Shown: one piece after another, positions 47,337-57,759 of the stretch
How positions within the stretch are numbered: the first letter of the stretch is position 1
Layout of the letters: each line of letters starts with the position of its first letter
Assembly (NCBI RefSeq): GCF_030704685.1
Contig: NZ_JAUZDX010000001.1
Coordinates: 1 to 64,000 of the forward strand
From: Acidovorax sp. A1169
GTDB lineage: Bacteria > Pseudomonadota > Gammaproteobacteria > Burkholderiales > Burkholderiaceae_C
DNA length: 64,000 nt
Reading direction: 5' to 3'
Notes under the pieces: generated by a model
Told to the model about the DNA's origin: nothing
The model's database searches: none
What the model saw: only the letters and a program-made list of their open reading frames with translations
Program-made: the position numbers and the translations under genes

Positions 47337-49067
47337 TCAGGCCGTGCCCAGCAGGGCGCGGGCCACGGCCTCGCCGACCTTGATTCCATCGACCCCGGCT
47401 GAGAGGATGCCGCCCGCGTAGCTGGCACCCTCGCCTGCCGGGTAGAGCCCGCCAGTGTTCAGGCTCTGCAGGTTCTCACCGCGCCCGATCTTGAGGGGGG
47501 ACGAGGTGCGCGTCTCCACCCCGGTGAGCACCGCATCGTGCATGTCGAAGCCCTTGATCTTGCGGCCGAAGGCCGGAAGTGCCTCGCGCAGTGCCTCGAT
47601 GGCGTAGCCGGGCAGGGCGGCATGCAGGTCGCCCAGGGCCACGCCGGGCTTGTACGAAGGCTCCACGTCGCCCAGCTGCTTCGAATCGCGCCCGGCGATG
47701 AAGTCGCCCACCAACTGGCCGGGCGCACTGTAGTCGCGGCCGCCCAGCACATAGGCATTGGATTCGAGCTGGCGCTGCATCACGATGCCTGCCAGCGGGT
47801 GGTGCTGCCCGGCCGGCTGCGCTTCGGCGCCATAGGTCGCGCCCAGGTGCAGCGCAAAGGCCTCGGCATCGGTCGGGTAGTCGGTGGGGTCGATGGCCAC
47901 CACCATGCCAGCGTTGGCATTGCGCTCGTTGCGCGAATACTGGCTCATGCCGTTGGTGACCACGCGGCCCGGCTCGCTGGTGGCAGCCACCACCGTGCCG
48001 CCGGGGCACATGCAGAAGCTGTAGACCGCGCGCCCGTTGGCCGCGTGGTGCACCAGCTTGTAGTCGGCAGCGCCCAGCAAGGGGTGGCCGGAATGGCGGC
48101 CCCAGCGGGCGCGGTCGATCACGCCCTGCGGATGCTCCACGCGGAAACCGATGGAAAACGGCTTGGCCTCCATGGCCACGCCGCGCTCATACAGCATGGA
48201 AAAGGTGTCGCGCGAGCTGTGGCCCAGCGCCATCACCACATGGTCGGCGCGCAGTTCGGTGGTTTCGCCCGTGGCCTGGTTGAGCACCGTGAGGCCGCGC
48301 AGGTGGCGGCTCTCCCCCGTGCCTTCGACGACCACGTCGGTCACGCGCTGTTCGAAGCGGATCTCGCCGCCCAGGGCGATGATCTGCTCTCGCAGGTTCT
48401 CCACCACCTTCACCAGCTTGAAGGTGCCGATGTGCGGGTGCGCCACATAGAGGATTTCCTCGGGCGCCCCGGCCTTGACGAACTCGCCCATGACCTTGCG
48501 GCCCAGGTGGCGCGGGTCCTTGATCTGGCTGTAGAGCTTGCCGTCGCTGAAGGTGCCGGCACCGCCTTCGCCGAACTGCACGTTGCTTTCGGCATGCAGC
48601 TCGCGCTTGCGCCACAGGCCCCAGGTGTCCTTGGTGCGCTCGCGCACCGGCTTGCCGCGTTCCAGCACGATGGGCTTGAAGCCCATCTGCGCCAGCACCA
48701 GTGCGGCAAAGATGCCGCAGGGCCCGAAGCCCACCACCACGGGCCGCAGCGCCAGGTCGGCGGGCGCCTGGCCCACCGGCTGCCACACCATGTCGGGCGT
48801 GGGCTGGATGTGCGGGCGGCCGGCATGCTGGGCGAGCAGGGCGGGTTCGCGCACTGGGTCGGCCAGGGCGAGGTCGATGATGTACACCGCCAGCAGGTCG
48901 GCCTTGCGCGCGTCGAAGCTGCGCTTGTGCACGTGCACGGCGGCAATGTCGGCCGGGGCGATGCCCAGGATCTGAACGGCCTGGGCGCGCAATGCGTCCA
49001 GCGGGTGCTCGGCGGCGTCGGCCGGCACGGCTGCCAGCGGCAGCTTGATTTCGGAGAGGCGGATCAT
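47337..49067 (-). CDS. FAD-dependent oxidoreductase (COG2509 type)
   Basis: The 576-aa flavoprotein has a ~95-residue N-terminal domain, then the dinucleotide fold RPVVVGFGPCGIFAALVLAQMGFKPIVLERGKPVRERTKDTWGLWRK. EVRFEQRVTDVV-like and ADHVVMALGHSSRDTFSMLYERGV segments follow. The C-terminal GGLYPAGEGASYAGGILSAGVDGIKVGEAVAR completes the FAD site. The family is annotated as an uncharacterised FAD-dependent dehydrogenase; the reaction is unknown. The start at 49067 is the first in-frame ATG outside upstream sequence. Confidence 0.82.
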   Translation of the reverse strand: MIRLSEIKLPLAAVPADAAEHPLDALRAQAVQILGIAPADIAAVHVHKRSFDARKADLLAVYIIDLALADPVREPALLAQHAGRPHIQPTPDMVWQPVGQAPADLALRPVVVGFGPCGIFAALVLAQMGFKPIVLERGKPVRERTKDTWGLWRKRELHAESNVQFGEGGAGTFSDGKLYSQIKDPRHLGRKVMGEFVKAGAPEEILYVAHPHIGTFKLVKVVENLREQIIALGGEIRFEQRVTDVVVEGTGESRHLRGLTVLNQATGETTELRADHVVMALGHSSRDTFSMLYERGVAMEAKPFSIGFRVEHPQGVIDRARWGRHSGHPLLGAADYKLVHHAANGRAVYSFCMCPGGTVVAATSEPGRVVTNGMSQYSRNERNANAGMVVAIDPTDYPTDAEAFALHLGATYGAEAQPAGQHHPLAGIVMQRQLESNAYVLGGRDYSAPGQLVGDFIAGRDSKQLGDVEPSYKPGVALGDLHAALPGYAIEALREALPAFGRKIKGFDMHDAVLTGVETRTSSPLKIGRGENLQSLNTGGLYPAGEGASYAGGILSAGVDGIKVGEAVARALLGTA

Positions 49068-49156
49068 GGTCTTGCAGGCCCGTGTCGATCGGGCGGTGGC
49101 AATGTCGTGGGGCTGGTATTTTAAAGGAGGCGGTCCTGCCATGCCCGCCAGGGTGC

Positions 49157-50239
49157 TCAGTCCGGGTCCAGCATGTCGGCGGCCTGTGCCTTGAGCCATT
49201 GCTTGAGGTAGTCGTTGTCGGCTACCGCCTGCACCTCCCGCTGCAGCAGCGGAATGTCGTGCTCAAGTGCCTGGACCTGGCTGCGCAACTGGGCCATCAG
49301 CTGGCCGGGCTGCAGCTTGCGCTTGGATGCAACGCCCAACTGCAGCCGCATCGTGTTCTCCAGCGTCACCACCTCTTGGCGCAACTCGGCCAGTTGGTCG
49401 GTGAGGACCTGGTTGTAGCGCTGCAGGTGCGTGTCGCCCACGCCCGCCATGTGCTGCGCGTCGATCTGCTCCACCTCCAGCTGCAGTTGCAGCAGGTCGA
49501 GCAGGCTGTTGGCGGCATAGGCCAGGTTCACGCGCTGCATGAGCGCGGTCTTGCGCAGGCGCTCGGCTTCGTCGGGCTCGCGGTCGGGGTGCAGGGCACT
49601 GGCCAGCTTGCGGTACACCGCGCGCACCGACTGGCTGGCCTCCTGGGCGGCTTCCTGCTGCTCACGCTCCTGCGCGCTGGGCTTGCGGGCGCGGCCGGCA
49701 CGGTGGCGCTCACGCTCCTGTTGCGCGCGCGCCTGACGGGCCTCCATTTCCTCCTCCACACGGCGCACGATGTCTTCGGGGGATTCCGGCTCGGTTGCGG
49801 ATGGCAGCCGCAGCGCGTCGGTGCTGTCGGGTGTTTCCTCGGTGCCGAGCGGCTCCTCGGTGTACTGGGCGTGCAGCGTCTGCATCGTTGCGCGCGTGGC
49901 GGCATCGCGCACGTTGTGGGCCAGGTCTCCAGCGAGCCGGGCGATCACGGCATGCAGGTCCCGCAGCAGCGTGCGGCCCAGGCCCTTGCGCGCCGAGGCC
50001 TCCACCACGGCGTTCACCAGGCCGGCGTGCGCAGCGTAGTACCTGTCGAGCAGGGGGGCGACGTCTTTGGCGTAGCGCTGGTGGTAGGCGTCGATGGCCT
50101 GGTTCCATGCAGCCAGGATCTCGCGCTGTTCTGCGATCTGCGCGAGCAAGCCGTTGAACGACTGTTGTGCCAGCGAGAGCGGTGCCTGGCCTTGCTGCGC
50201 GGTGATGCGCAGCGGGGTGGCGGGGAGGGAAGAGGACAT
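49157..50239 (-). CDS. J-domain-containing protein (C-terminal HPD region)
   Basis: The 360-aa, Gln/Glu/Arg-rich protein has a J-like motif in its middle (VRAVYRKLASALHPDREPDEAERLRKTALMQRVNLAYAANSLLDLLQLQLE, with HPD). Long helical, coiled-coil-like segments lie on both sides. J domains stimulate Hsp70. There is no Gly/Phe linker or zinc finger. The motif lies at about residues 205-255, unlike the N-terminal J domain of DnaJ. Its Hsp70 partner and cargo are unknown. Confidence 0.75.
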   Translation of the reverse strand: MSSSLPATPLRITAQQGQAPLSLAQQSFNGLLAQIAEQREILAAWNQAIDAYHQRYAKDVAPLLDRYYAAHAGLVNAVVEASARKGLGRTLLRDLHAVIARLAGDLAHNVRDAATRATMQTLHAQYTEEPLGTEETPDSTDALRLPSATEPESPEDIVRRVEEEMEARQARAQQERERHRAGRARKPSAQEREQQEAAQEASQSVRAVYRKLASALHPDREPDEAERLRKTALMQRVNLAYAANSLLDLLQLQLEVEQIDAQHMAGVGDTHLQRYNQVLTDQLAELRQEVVTLENTMRLQLGVASKRKLQPGQLMAQLRSQVQALEHDIPLLQREVQAVADNDYLKQWLKAQAADMLDPD

Positions 50240-50291
50240 GAAGCGCGTGGCAGGGGCAAAAGGCCCTCGATTTTGCCCGCACGGGGGCTGT

Positions 50292-51350
50292 TCAGTTCGA
50301 AGAGGTCGCCGAGGCCGGTGCCGGCGTGCTTGTCCCACCCTTGCGCCAACGCAGTTCCACCACCCCGAAGGCCAGCGCGGCGACGGCCAGCGGCGCAAAG
50401 AAGTAGAGCGTGCGGTAGGCGAGGATGGCGGCCAGCGCCTGGGGCGCCGGCATATAGGCTGACAGCACGGCCGTACCCACGGCCTCCAGCACGCCCAGGC
50501 CCGCGGGGATGCGCGAGATCAACCCGGCAACGGCACCCAGCAACACCGTGGCCAGGGCCGCCACATAGGGCGCCTGCTGTTGGGTGAGCAGCCAGATCGC
50601 TGCGCCCATCACCATCCAGTTCACTGAAGACACTGCAACCTGCAGCAATCCCACCGACCAGTGCGGCATGGGGAAGCTGTGGCCCCGCAGCGTGAGCGGC
50701 TGGCCCCGGCGCCACACGCAGGCCACCAGGTAGGCTGCGGTGACGCCCGCCATGGCGGCGCCAATCCAGCGCAACTGGCCGGAGGCCATGTCCCAGCCCT
50801 CGGGCAGTTGCGGCGTCCAGAGCCAGAACACCGCGCCCGCCAGCACGAAGTAGCCGAGCCAGTTGGTGATGATGCTGATTGCCACCACCTGGCCGATGTC
50901 GCCCACCGACAGGCCCTGGCGCGAGTACAGCCGGTAGCGCACCGTGACCCCGCCGATGAGGGAGCCCAGGTTCAGCGTGAACGGGTAGGCGATCAGTGTG
51001 GTGCCCACGGTGTGTGCCACCGGCAAGCCATGCCGGGTGTAGTAGCGCCCGAACAGGTCGAAGCTGCTGTAGATGCCGTGGCTGGCGAACGCCAGCGCAG
51101 CGCCACCGAGCAGCGCGGCCATGGGCAGGTCGATCAGCGCATTCCACACGGCGCCCCAATCCACGCTGCGGGCCTGCCGGAACAACAGCGCGCCGATCAG
51201 CAGCACGAATGCGCCGGTAACCAGCGTGATGGCCCACGGCCACCAGCGGCTGTTGCGCAGGGTGCTCCAGCGGCCAGTCCCCTTGTGCGGGGCTGCGGTG
51301 GAGGGTGGCGTGGCAGTCCCGCGCAAAGGGTGGGTGGCGGGAGCGCTCAT
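50292..51350 (-). CDS. YbhN-family membrane protein (LPG synthetase-TM/UPF0104)
   Basis: The 352-aa protein has about eight membrane segments and the family pattern (FASHGIYSSFDLFGRYYTRHGLPVAHTVGTTLIAYPFTLNLGSLIGGVTVRYRLYSRQGLSVGDIGQVV and GLISRIPAGLGVLEAVGTAVL). E. coli YbhN belongs to the same family and is encoded with clsB and ybhP, the same trio as here. Lipid movement is a fair inference from context, not shown by sequence. Confidence 0.87.
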   Translation of the reverse strand: MSAPATHPLRGTATPPSTAAPHKGTGRWSTLRNSRWWPWAITLVTGAFVLLIGALLFRQARSVDWGAVWNALIDLPMAALLGGAALAFASHGIYSSFDLFGRYYTRHGLPVAHTVGTTLIAYPFTLNLGSLIGGVTVRYRLYSRQGLSVGDIGQVVAISIITNWLGYFVLAGAVFWLWTPQLPEGWDMASGQLRWIGAAMAGVTAAYLVACVWRRGQPLTLRGHSFPMPHWSVGLLQVAVSSVNWMVMGAAIWLLTQQQAPYVAALATVLLGAVAGLISRIPAGLGVLEAVGTAVLSAYMPAPQALAAILAYRTLYFFAPLAVAALAFGVVELRWRKGGTSTPAPASATSSN

Positions 51351-51360
51351 GGGCGGTATC

Positions 51361-52590
51361 CTAAGTGGCCGAAGCCGCCTGGGGATTGTCGGCTGCCAGC
51401 GCACTGGCCTTGACCAGCGAGATGGTGGGCTCGTGGCGGGGCAGCCAACCGGCCCAGGCCGGGAACCAGCGCATCAGGTGGAACACGCAGTAGCTGCGCA
51501 CCAGCCGCAGGCCTTCCCAGCGGCTTTTGGGCGTGGGCTCCACCTGCTTGCAGGAGTTCTCCATCAGGTGTGCAAGGCGCGCGTAGAGGTTGGCATTGAA
51601 GGCCCGGTCCCGGATGATGACATTGGCTTCGAGGTTGAGCGACAGGCTCAGCGGATCCAGGTTGCTCGATCCCACGGTGGACCATTCGTCGTCCACCAGT
51701 GCCACCTTCCCGTGCAGCGGCCGGTCGCAGTATTCGTAGATGCGCACCCCGGCCCTCAGCAGGTGGTCGTAGAGCAGGCCTGCCGCCGTCTTCACGATGG
51801 GCATGTCGGGCTGGCCCTGCAGGATCAGGCGCACGTCCACCCCACGCCGCGCCGCGCGCCGCATCTCGCGGATGAAGCGGTAGCCGGGGAAGAAATAGGC
51901 GTTGGCGATCACCACCCGCTTGCGCGCCGAGCGCAGCGCAATGCGGTAGTGGCGCTCGATGTCGTTGGTATGGCCGTGGTTGTCGCGCGTGACAAAGATG
52001 GCATGCGCCGTGCCCTCGTACGGCAACCCGCGCGTGTTGGACGCCTTGTTGCGGCGGCGGTCATCGGGGTCGAGCACCGCTTCACGCGTGAAATGGTGCA
52101 TCTGGGCGACGATGGGGCCGCGCACTTGCACGGCGTAGTCCTGCTTGGCTTCCGGCCCGAAATCGGCCACGTGGTCGGCGGAGTAGTTGATGCCCCCGAT
52201 GAAGCCGAGTTCGCCATCCACCACCACGATCTTGCGGTGCATGCGGCGCAGTACGTTCAGGCGCTGGCCCATCACGCGCTTGCCGGGGTCGAAAACGCGA
52301 AAGTGAACGCCGGCTTCCACCAGGGCACGCAGGTACTGGTCCGACAGGTCGGGCGAGCCGAATCCATCTACCAGCACATGCACCTGCACCCCGCGCTGCG
52401 CGGCAGCCAGCAGCACGGCATGCAGTTCCTGGCCGATCTTGTCGTCGAACAGGATGAAGGTCTCCAGCATCACCTCGCGGCGTGCCTTGCGAATGGCATC
52501 GAACACCCGGGGAAAGAAGTCCTCCCCGTTCTCGAGCAGCTCGAACTGGTTTCCAGGGACCCAGCGAGGGGACTGTGATGCGCGCGTCAT
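51361..52590 (-). CDS. clsB: Cardiolipin synthase ClsB
   Basis: The 409-aa phospholipase-D-family enzyme has both HKD motifs: MHRKIVVVDGELGFIGGINYSADH and LHGKVALVDDEWSTVGSSNLDPLSLSLNLEANVII. No N-terminal membrane helices precede them, which fits ClsB rather than ClsA. It overlaps the YbhP-like gene by 4 bp and lies 10 bp before the YbhN-like gene, the same order as in E. coli. Confidence 0.93.
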   Translation of the reverse strand: MTRASQSPRWVPGNQFELLENGEDFFPRVFDAIRKARREVMLETFILFDDKIGQELHAVLLAAAQRGVQVHVLVDGFGSPDLSDQYLRALVEAGVHFRVFDPGKRVMGQRLNVLRRMHRKIVVVDGELGFIGGINYSADHVADFGPEAKQDYAVQVRGPIVAQMHHFTREAVLDPDDRRRNKASNTRGLPYEGTAHAIFVTRDNHGHTNDIERHYRIALRSARKRVVIANAYFFPGYRFIREMRRAARRGVDVRLILQGQPDMPIVKTAAGLLYDHLLRAGVRIYEYCDRPLHGKVALVDDEWSTVGSSNLDPLSLSLNLEANVIIRDRAFNANLYARLAHLMENSCKQVEPTPKSRWEGLRLVRSYCVFHLMRWFPAWAGWLPRHEPTISLVKASALAADNPQAASAT

Positions 52591-53354
52591 AGCGAAATCT
52601 CCGCAGCCAGGGGTGCGTGGTCCGACAGCTTGTCCCAGGGCTTCTTGGGCAGGTTCAGCGGCGTGTGCACCGAGGCATTGCGCACGTAGATGCGGTCCAG
52701 CGCGAGCAGGGGCATCGATGCGGGGAAGGTGCGTATAGCACGCCCGGTGGACTGCACGAATACCTCGTGCAGGTTGGCCCGCTCGCGCAGGACTTCATGG
52801 GCGCGGCCGCGCCAGTCGTTGAAGTCACCGGCCACTACCACCGCCTCGTCGGGATCGAAGCTGTTGACCAGATCGCACACGCTGCGCAGCTGGCGCTGGC
52901 GGTGGGCTTCCTGCAGGCCCAGGTGCACGCAGATGGCATGCACGGGGCTGTGGTGCTTGGGCGGCTGCAAAATGCAATGCAGCATGCCGCGCCGCTCGGG
53001 TCCGCTCACCGAGATGTCGTGGTTCTCGTAGTGCGTGATCGGGAATTTGGACAGCAGCGCATTGCCATGGTGGCCGTTGTCGTACACCGCATTGCGGCCA
53101 TAGGCGAACTGGGTCCAGATGGTGTCTGCCAAGAACTCGTAATGGGGCTCCTGGGGGAAGTTTTCCACCCGCCCCGCATGGCGGTGGTGTGTGCCCAGCA
53201 CCTCTTGCAAGAACACGAGGTCCGCCGCCACGTTGCGCACGGCATCGCGCAGCTCGTGCAGCATGAAGCGCCGGTTGAAGGTGGTGAAGCCCTTGTGCAC
53301 ATTCACGGTCAATACCTTGAAGGCAATGGGCTGGGATGCGGAGGTATGCGCCAT
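52587..53354 (-). CDS. Endonuclease/exonuclease/phosphatase family protein (YbhP-like)
   Basis: The 255-aa protein has the family motifs: FKVLTVNVHKGFTTFNRRFMLHELRDAVRNV (Asn), FLQEVLG (Glu), GNALLSKFPI, VHLGLQEAHR (His), VVAGDFNDW (Asp/Asn) and DRIYVRN...SDHAPL (His). It is the first gene of the ybhP-clsB-ybhN unit. Its substrate may be a phospholipid headgroup or nucleic acid; unknown. Confidence 0.88.
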   Translation of the reverse strand: MAHTSASQPIAFKVLTVNVHKGFTTFNRRFMLHELRDAVRNVAADLVFLQEVLGTHHRHAGRVENFPQEPHYEFLADTIWTQFAYGRNAVYDNGHHGNALLSKFPITHYENHDISVSGPERRGMLHCILQPPKHHSPVHAICVHLGLQEAHRQRQLRSVCDLVNSFDPDEAVVVAGDFNDWRGRAHEVLRERANLHEVFVQSTGRAIRTFPASMPLLALDRIYVRNASVHTPLNLPKKPWDKLSDHAPLAAEISL

Positions 53355-53366
53355 GGAAACAATCTG

Positions 53367-53394
53367 AAAAGGTACCGCACCCCCTTGGTGCGGT
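53367..53394 (-). other. Hairpin just before the YbhP-like gene
   Basis: ACCGCACC and GGTGCGGT form an 8-bp stem. On the minus strand ACC and TTTT follow. It is 13 bp before the start codon, so it could be a weak terminator behind cysM or a leader hairpin. Confidence 0.4.
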
Positions 53395-53514
53395 CCACCG
53401 CCCGGATGCACTGGCAGCCGAGGGTGGTATCACCTTGATTGTTCCGGCCGCAGGCCGGTGACGCTGTAGGACGGTGGGCCGTCAGCCTGTGCAGCACCGG
53501 CCCACCCCAGGGGG

Positions 53515-54432
53515 TTAGGCAGGCAGGAAGCCTTCGACCGACAGGTAGCGCTCGCCCGTGTCGTAGTTGAAGCCCAGCACGCGCGCGCCCACCGGCAGCT
53601 CGGGCAGCTTCTGGGCAATGGCTGCCAGCGTGGCGCCCGAGGAGATGCCCACCAGCATGCCTTCTTCGCGTGCGCAGCGGCGTGCGTACTCGCGGGCCGG
53701 TTCGGCATCGACCTGGATCACGCCGTCGAGCAGGGTGGTGTCGAGGTTCTTGGGCACGAAGCCTGCACCGATGCCCTGGATGGGGTGCGGCGAGGGCGCG
53801 CCGCCCGAGATCACGGGCGAGGCCGAGGGCTCCACCGCGAACACCTTGAGTTGCGGGAACTTCGCCTTGAGCACGCGCGCCACACCCGTGAGGTGGCCGC
53901 CCGTGCCCACGCCGGTGATGATGGCGTCGAGCCCGTCGGGAAAGTCCGCCAGGATCTCCTGCGCCGTGGTGCGCACGTGTACGTCGATGTTGGCGGGGTT
54001 CTCGAACTGCTGGGGGATCCAGGCGCCCGGCGTCTGGGCCAGGAGTTCCTGTGCGCGGGCGATGGCTCCCTTCATGCCCTTTTCCTTGGGGGTCAGGTCG
54101 AACGTCGCGCCGTAGGCCAGCATCAGGCGGCGGCGCTCGATGCTCATGCTGTCGGGCATCACCAGCACCAGTTTGTAGCCCTTGACGGCGGCCACCAGCG
54201 CCAGGCCGATGCCGGTGTTGCCCGAGGTGGGCTCGATGATGGTGCCGCCCGGCTGCAGCGCGCCCGAGCGCTCGGCGTCCTCCACCATCGACAGTGCGAT
54301 GCGGTCCTTGATCGAGCCGCCGGGGTTGGCGCGCTCGGCCTTGACCCAGACGTTGGCGGCACTGCCGAACAGGCGGTTGATGCGCACGTGCGGCGTGTTG
54401 CCGATGGTCTGCAGAATGGTGTCGACTTTCAT
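53515..54432 (-). CDS. cysM: Cysteine synthase (O-acetylserine/O-phosphoserine sulfhydrylase)
   Basis: The 305-aa PLP enzyme makes cysteine from O-acetylserine and sulfide or thiosulfate. The PLP Lys is in [14 protein letters not shown] and the substrate loop is [12 protein letters not shown]. The phosphate-binding loop is [17 protein letters not shown]. The CysK and CysM families are hard to tell apart; I assign CysM by general similarity only. The ATG has GGAGA upstream. It follows the terminator of the RNA-repair operon. Confidence 0.88.
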   Translation of the reverse strand: MKVDTILQTIGNTPHVRINRLFGSAANVWVKAERANPGGSIKDRIALSMVEDAERSGALQPGGTIIEPTSGNTGIGLALVAAVKGYKLVLVMPDSMSIERRRLMLAYGATFDLTPKEKGMKGAIARAQELLAQTPGAWIPQQFENPANIDVHVRTTAQEILADFPDGLDAIITGVGTGGHLTGVARVLKAKFPQLKVFAVEPSASPVISGGAPSPHPIQGIGAGFVPKNLDTTLLDGVIQVDAEPAREYARRCAREEGMLVGISSGATLAAIAQKLPELPVGARVLGFNYDTGERYLSVEGFLPA

Positions 54433-54470
54433 GGCGTCTCCTGGTCAGGCGAAGGATGGAAGGGGAAATG

Positions 54471-54490
54471 CAAAAGGGCCATTTTGGCCC
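54471..54490 (-). terminator. Terminator at the end of the RNA-repair operon
   Basis: On the minus strand GGGCC and GGCCC pair around a five-base loop and TTTTG follows. The stem is short. It lies 31 bp after the rtcA stop and 39 bp before cysM. Confidence 0.6.
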
Positions 54491-54520
54491 AGTCCGGAGC
54501 CCATGGGCACGGCTGGGCCT

Positions 54521-55573
54521 TCAGGGCACGGGCAGGGGCTCGATGCGCACCAGGCTGGCACCGCCCATGGCCTCGGTCGCCACCCGCACCGGCAGACAGG
54601 CGTTGATCACCGCCGCGTTCGTGCGCGTGTGGTCCGTGAGCTCGCTGGCCGTGTAGCTGGCCGCCCTGCCAGTGCGCCACACGGCCAGTGCCAGCGGCAG
54701 CATCCACTGGTCGGCCAGGTGCGGGCCGGTGGCCGCCGTGCTGCGCTGGAAGGCCAGCACCTCGTCGGCCAGCCGGCGTGCCACGAGTTCGGACGACACC
54801 CCGCGTTCGCCGAACTGGCAGAACACTTCGGTCACCTGCGCATATTCCAGCGTGGCCAGCAGCACATTGCCAGGCCCTTCGTGCTGGCGCACGCCAGGCG
54901 CGCGCAACTGATCGGCCTCGTGCGTCCAGCCCAGGCGCCGGCCCAGTTCCTCCAGTTCGCGCGCAGCCACGCTGCGCGCCAGGCCCGGGGCCAGCGCCTC
55001 GGCCCAGGCGCTCACGGGCGCGCCGCGCTCGGTCAGGTCAAACGGTGTCAAGGGCTGCGATGCAGGCGTGATCTGCGCATGCAGCAGGCCCCCGCCGGCC
55101 GGATAGAAGCCGCGCCGCTCCAGCGTGAGCGCCAGCCCCACGCCCAGGCGCGCCAGCAGCGGCGCGTAGGAGCGCTGCAGAAAGTCGAACGGCGGTGCCA
55201 TCGGGTTGTGCGTGCCACCCGCCAGCTGGATCCGGCTGGGCGCATCGGCCAGCATCAGCGCGGGCAGCACGGTCTGCAGCACCAAGAGGCAACTGCCGGC
55301 GCCGGCGATGCGGAAGGTGTAGTCGCCCGCACGCACCGCGCCGGGTGTGAACTGCAGCGACTGCGAGCCCAGCTCTGCCCCTTCGGCCTGCCCGCCACTG
55401 ACCTCCACGGCGGCTTGGACGCAGGCCAGGTGCTGGCGCATCAGCCCCGGCTTGGCGCGGCCGGCGCGGATGCGCTCGATGCGCAGCGGCCGGCCGGTGA
55501 CCATGGACAAGGCCAGCCCCGTGCGCAGGATCTGGCCACCGCCTTCGCCCTGGGAGCCGTCGAGTGTCAGCAT
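54521..55573 (-). CDS. rtcA: RNA 3'-terminal phosphate cyclase
   Basis: The 350-aa enzyme uses ATP to convert RNA 3'-phosphate ends to 2',3'-cyclic phosphates. The N-terminal LDGSQGEGGGQILRTGLALSMVTGRPL is the RtcA signature. The AMP-accepting His is in GPHLADQWMLPLALA (His285). AAGGAGG lies before the ATG at 55573. It is the last gene of the operon and overlaps the nucleotidyltransferase gene by 7 bp. Its product would give RtcB ligase-ready ends. Confidence 0.95.
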   Translation of the reverse strand: MLTLDGSQGEGGGQILRTGLALSMVTGRPLRIERIRAGRAKPGLMRQHLACVQAAVEVSGGQAEGAELGSQSLQFTPGAVRAGDYTFRIAGAGSCLLVLQTVLPALMLADAPSRIQLAGGTHNPMAPPFDFLQRSYAPLLARLGVGLALTLERRGFYPAGGGLLHAQITPASQPLTPFDLTERGAPVSAWAEALAPGLARSVAARELEELGRRLGWTHEADQLRAPGVRQHEGPGNVLLATLEYAQVTEVFCQFGERGVSSELVARRLADEVLAFQRSTAATGPHLADQWMLPLALAVWRTGRAASYTASELTDHTRTNAAVINACLPVRVATEAMGGASLVRIEPLPVP

Positions 55574-56430
55574 GGTGCCTCCTTGGCTGGGGGCGCGTTG
55601 AAGCGCAGCACCGTGTCGTGCAGCAATGCATCGAGCGCGGCATGGCCCGGCACGGGCAGGGGCTGCACGGGCTCGGCCGCATTGCGTGCCAGCTCCGCTT
55701 CGATGAAGGCGTGGATGCCGGGCCAGCGCGGGCTGGTCGCGGCCTCGCCCGCGCGCATCTTCACCTCCAGCAGGGCGTTGATCTCGGCGATCAGCACGGC
55801 GTCGCCCACCGGGTCCAGCGTGTGCTGGGCCAGTTCGGCAAAGCGCATGGGCGGCACGCCCGGGCGCGCGCGTATCCAGCGCGCGGCCAGCAGCGGGCGC
55901 AGCACGTACAGGTACTTCTTGTAGCGCACCTCGTCGGCCTGCAGGTGCTCGCGGAAGTTCTTCTTGGCCATGGAGGCGTAGTGGTGCCAGCCCTTGGCGT
56001 TGGAGAACACGGTCTCGGCCAGCGCGCGAAAGCGATCCATGGCGGGCCCGTCCTCGCGGTAGACCACGGGTGAGCGCAGCCATTCGAGCAGCGTGGGGTT
56101 GGACTCGCGCATCAGGCCCAGCGCCTTGCGCAGGTCCCAGCCGTTGATGTCCAGGTCGCCGCTGATGGGCACTTCGATCACGTCGCGCCCTGGCGTGACC
56201 GTGAGGTACCAGGGCAGGCGGTTGACATAGATGAAGCGCACGTCGTAGTCGCTGTCGGGCGAGGCAAAGCCCCAGCCCCGGCTGCCCGATTCGCAGGCAA
56301 ACAGGATGGTGACCTGGTGCTGCGCCTCGATGGCGCTGAGGTTGTCCATGATCTGCACGCGCATGGCGGGATCGATGGGGTGGGCCGATTGCAGGAATTC
56401 CTGTTGTTCTTCTTGCTGTTCTTTGTGCAT
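55567..56430 (-). CDS. RlaP-type nucleotidyltransferase
   Basis: The 287-aa protein has the polymerase-beta-like nucleotidyltransferase site GSRGWGFASPDSDYDVRFIYV: Gly49-Ser50 and Asp61/Asp63. The rest, from ITVTPGRDVIEVPI-like strands to KALGLMRESNPTLLEWL, matches the family known as RlaP (Pfam PF10127), found beside RtcB in RNA-repair gene clusters. It may add or remove nucleotides at damaged ends. The start at 56430 lacks a clear ribosome site, and an 11-bp hairpin lies just upstream. Confidence 0.85.
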   Translation of the reverse strand: MHKEQQEEQQEFLQSAHPIDPAMRVQIMDNLSAIEAQHQVTILFACESGSRGWGFASPDSDYDVRFIYVNRLPWYLTVTPGRDVIEVPISGDLDINGWDLRKALGLMRESNPTLLEWLRSPVVYREDGPAMDRFRALAETVFSNAKGWHHYASMAKKNFREHLQADEVRYKKYLYVLRPLLAARWIRARPGVPPMRFAELAQHTLDPVGDAVLIAEINALLEVKMRAGEAATSPRWPGIHAFIEAELARNAAEPVQPLPVPGHAALDALLHDTVLRFNAPPAKEAPC

Positions 56431-56438
56431 GTGCTGAT

Positions 56439-56465
56439 GCCGGCGCTGGTCTGGCCAGCGCCGGC
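56439..56465. other. Perfect 11-bp hairpin between rtcB and the nucleotidyltransferase gene
   Basis: GCCGGCGCTGG and its exact complement flank TCTGG. It ends 8 bp before the start codon of the downstream gene, so it could cover or replace the ribosome site. No T-run follows. Confidence 0.55.
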
Positions 56466-56500
56466 TCCGTTCAATGGTTGCGATGGAGGTGCAAAGGGGT

Positions 56501-57718
<1,218 letters not shown>

Positions 57719-57759
57719 TTCTTTTTCCTTCTATTCGTTGTTGTTCTGTTGGTTGATGT

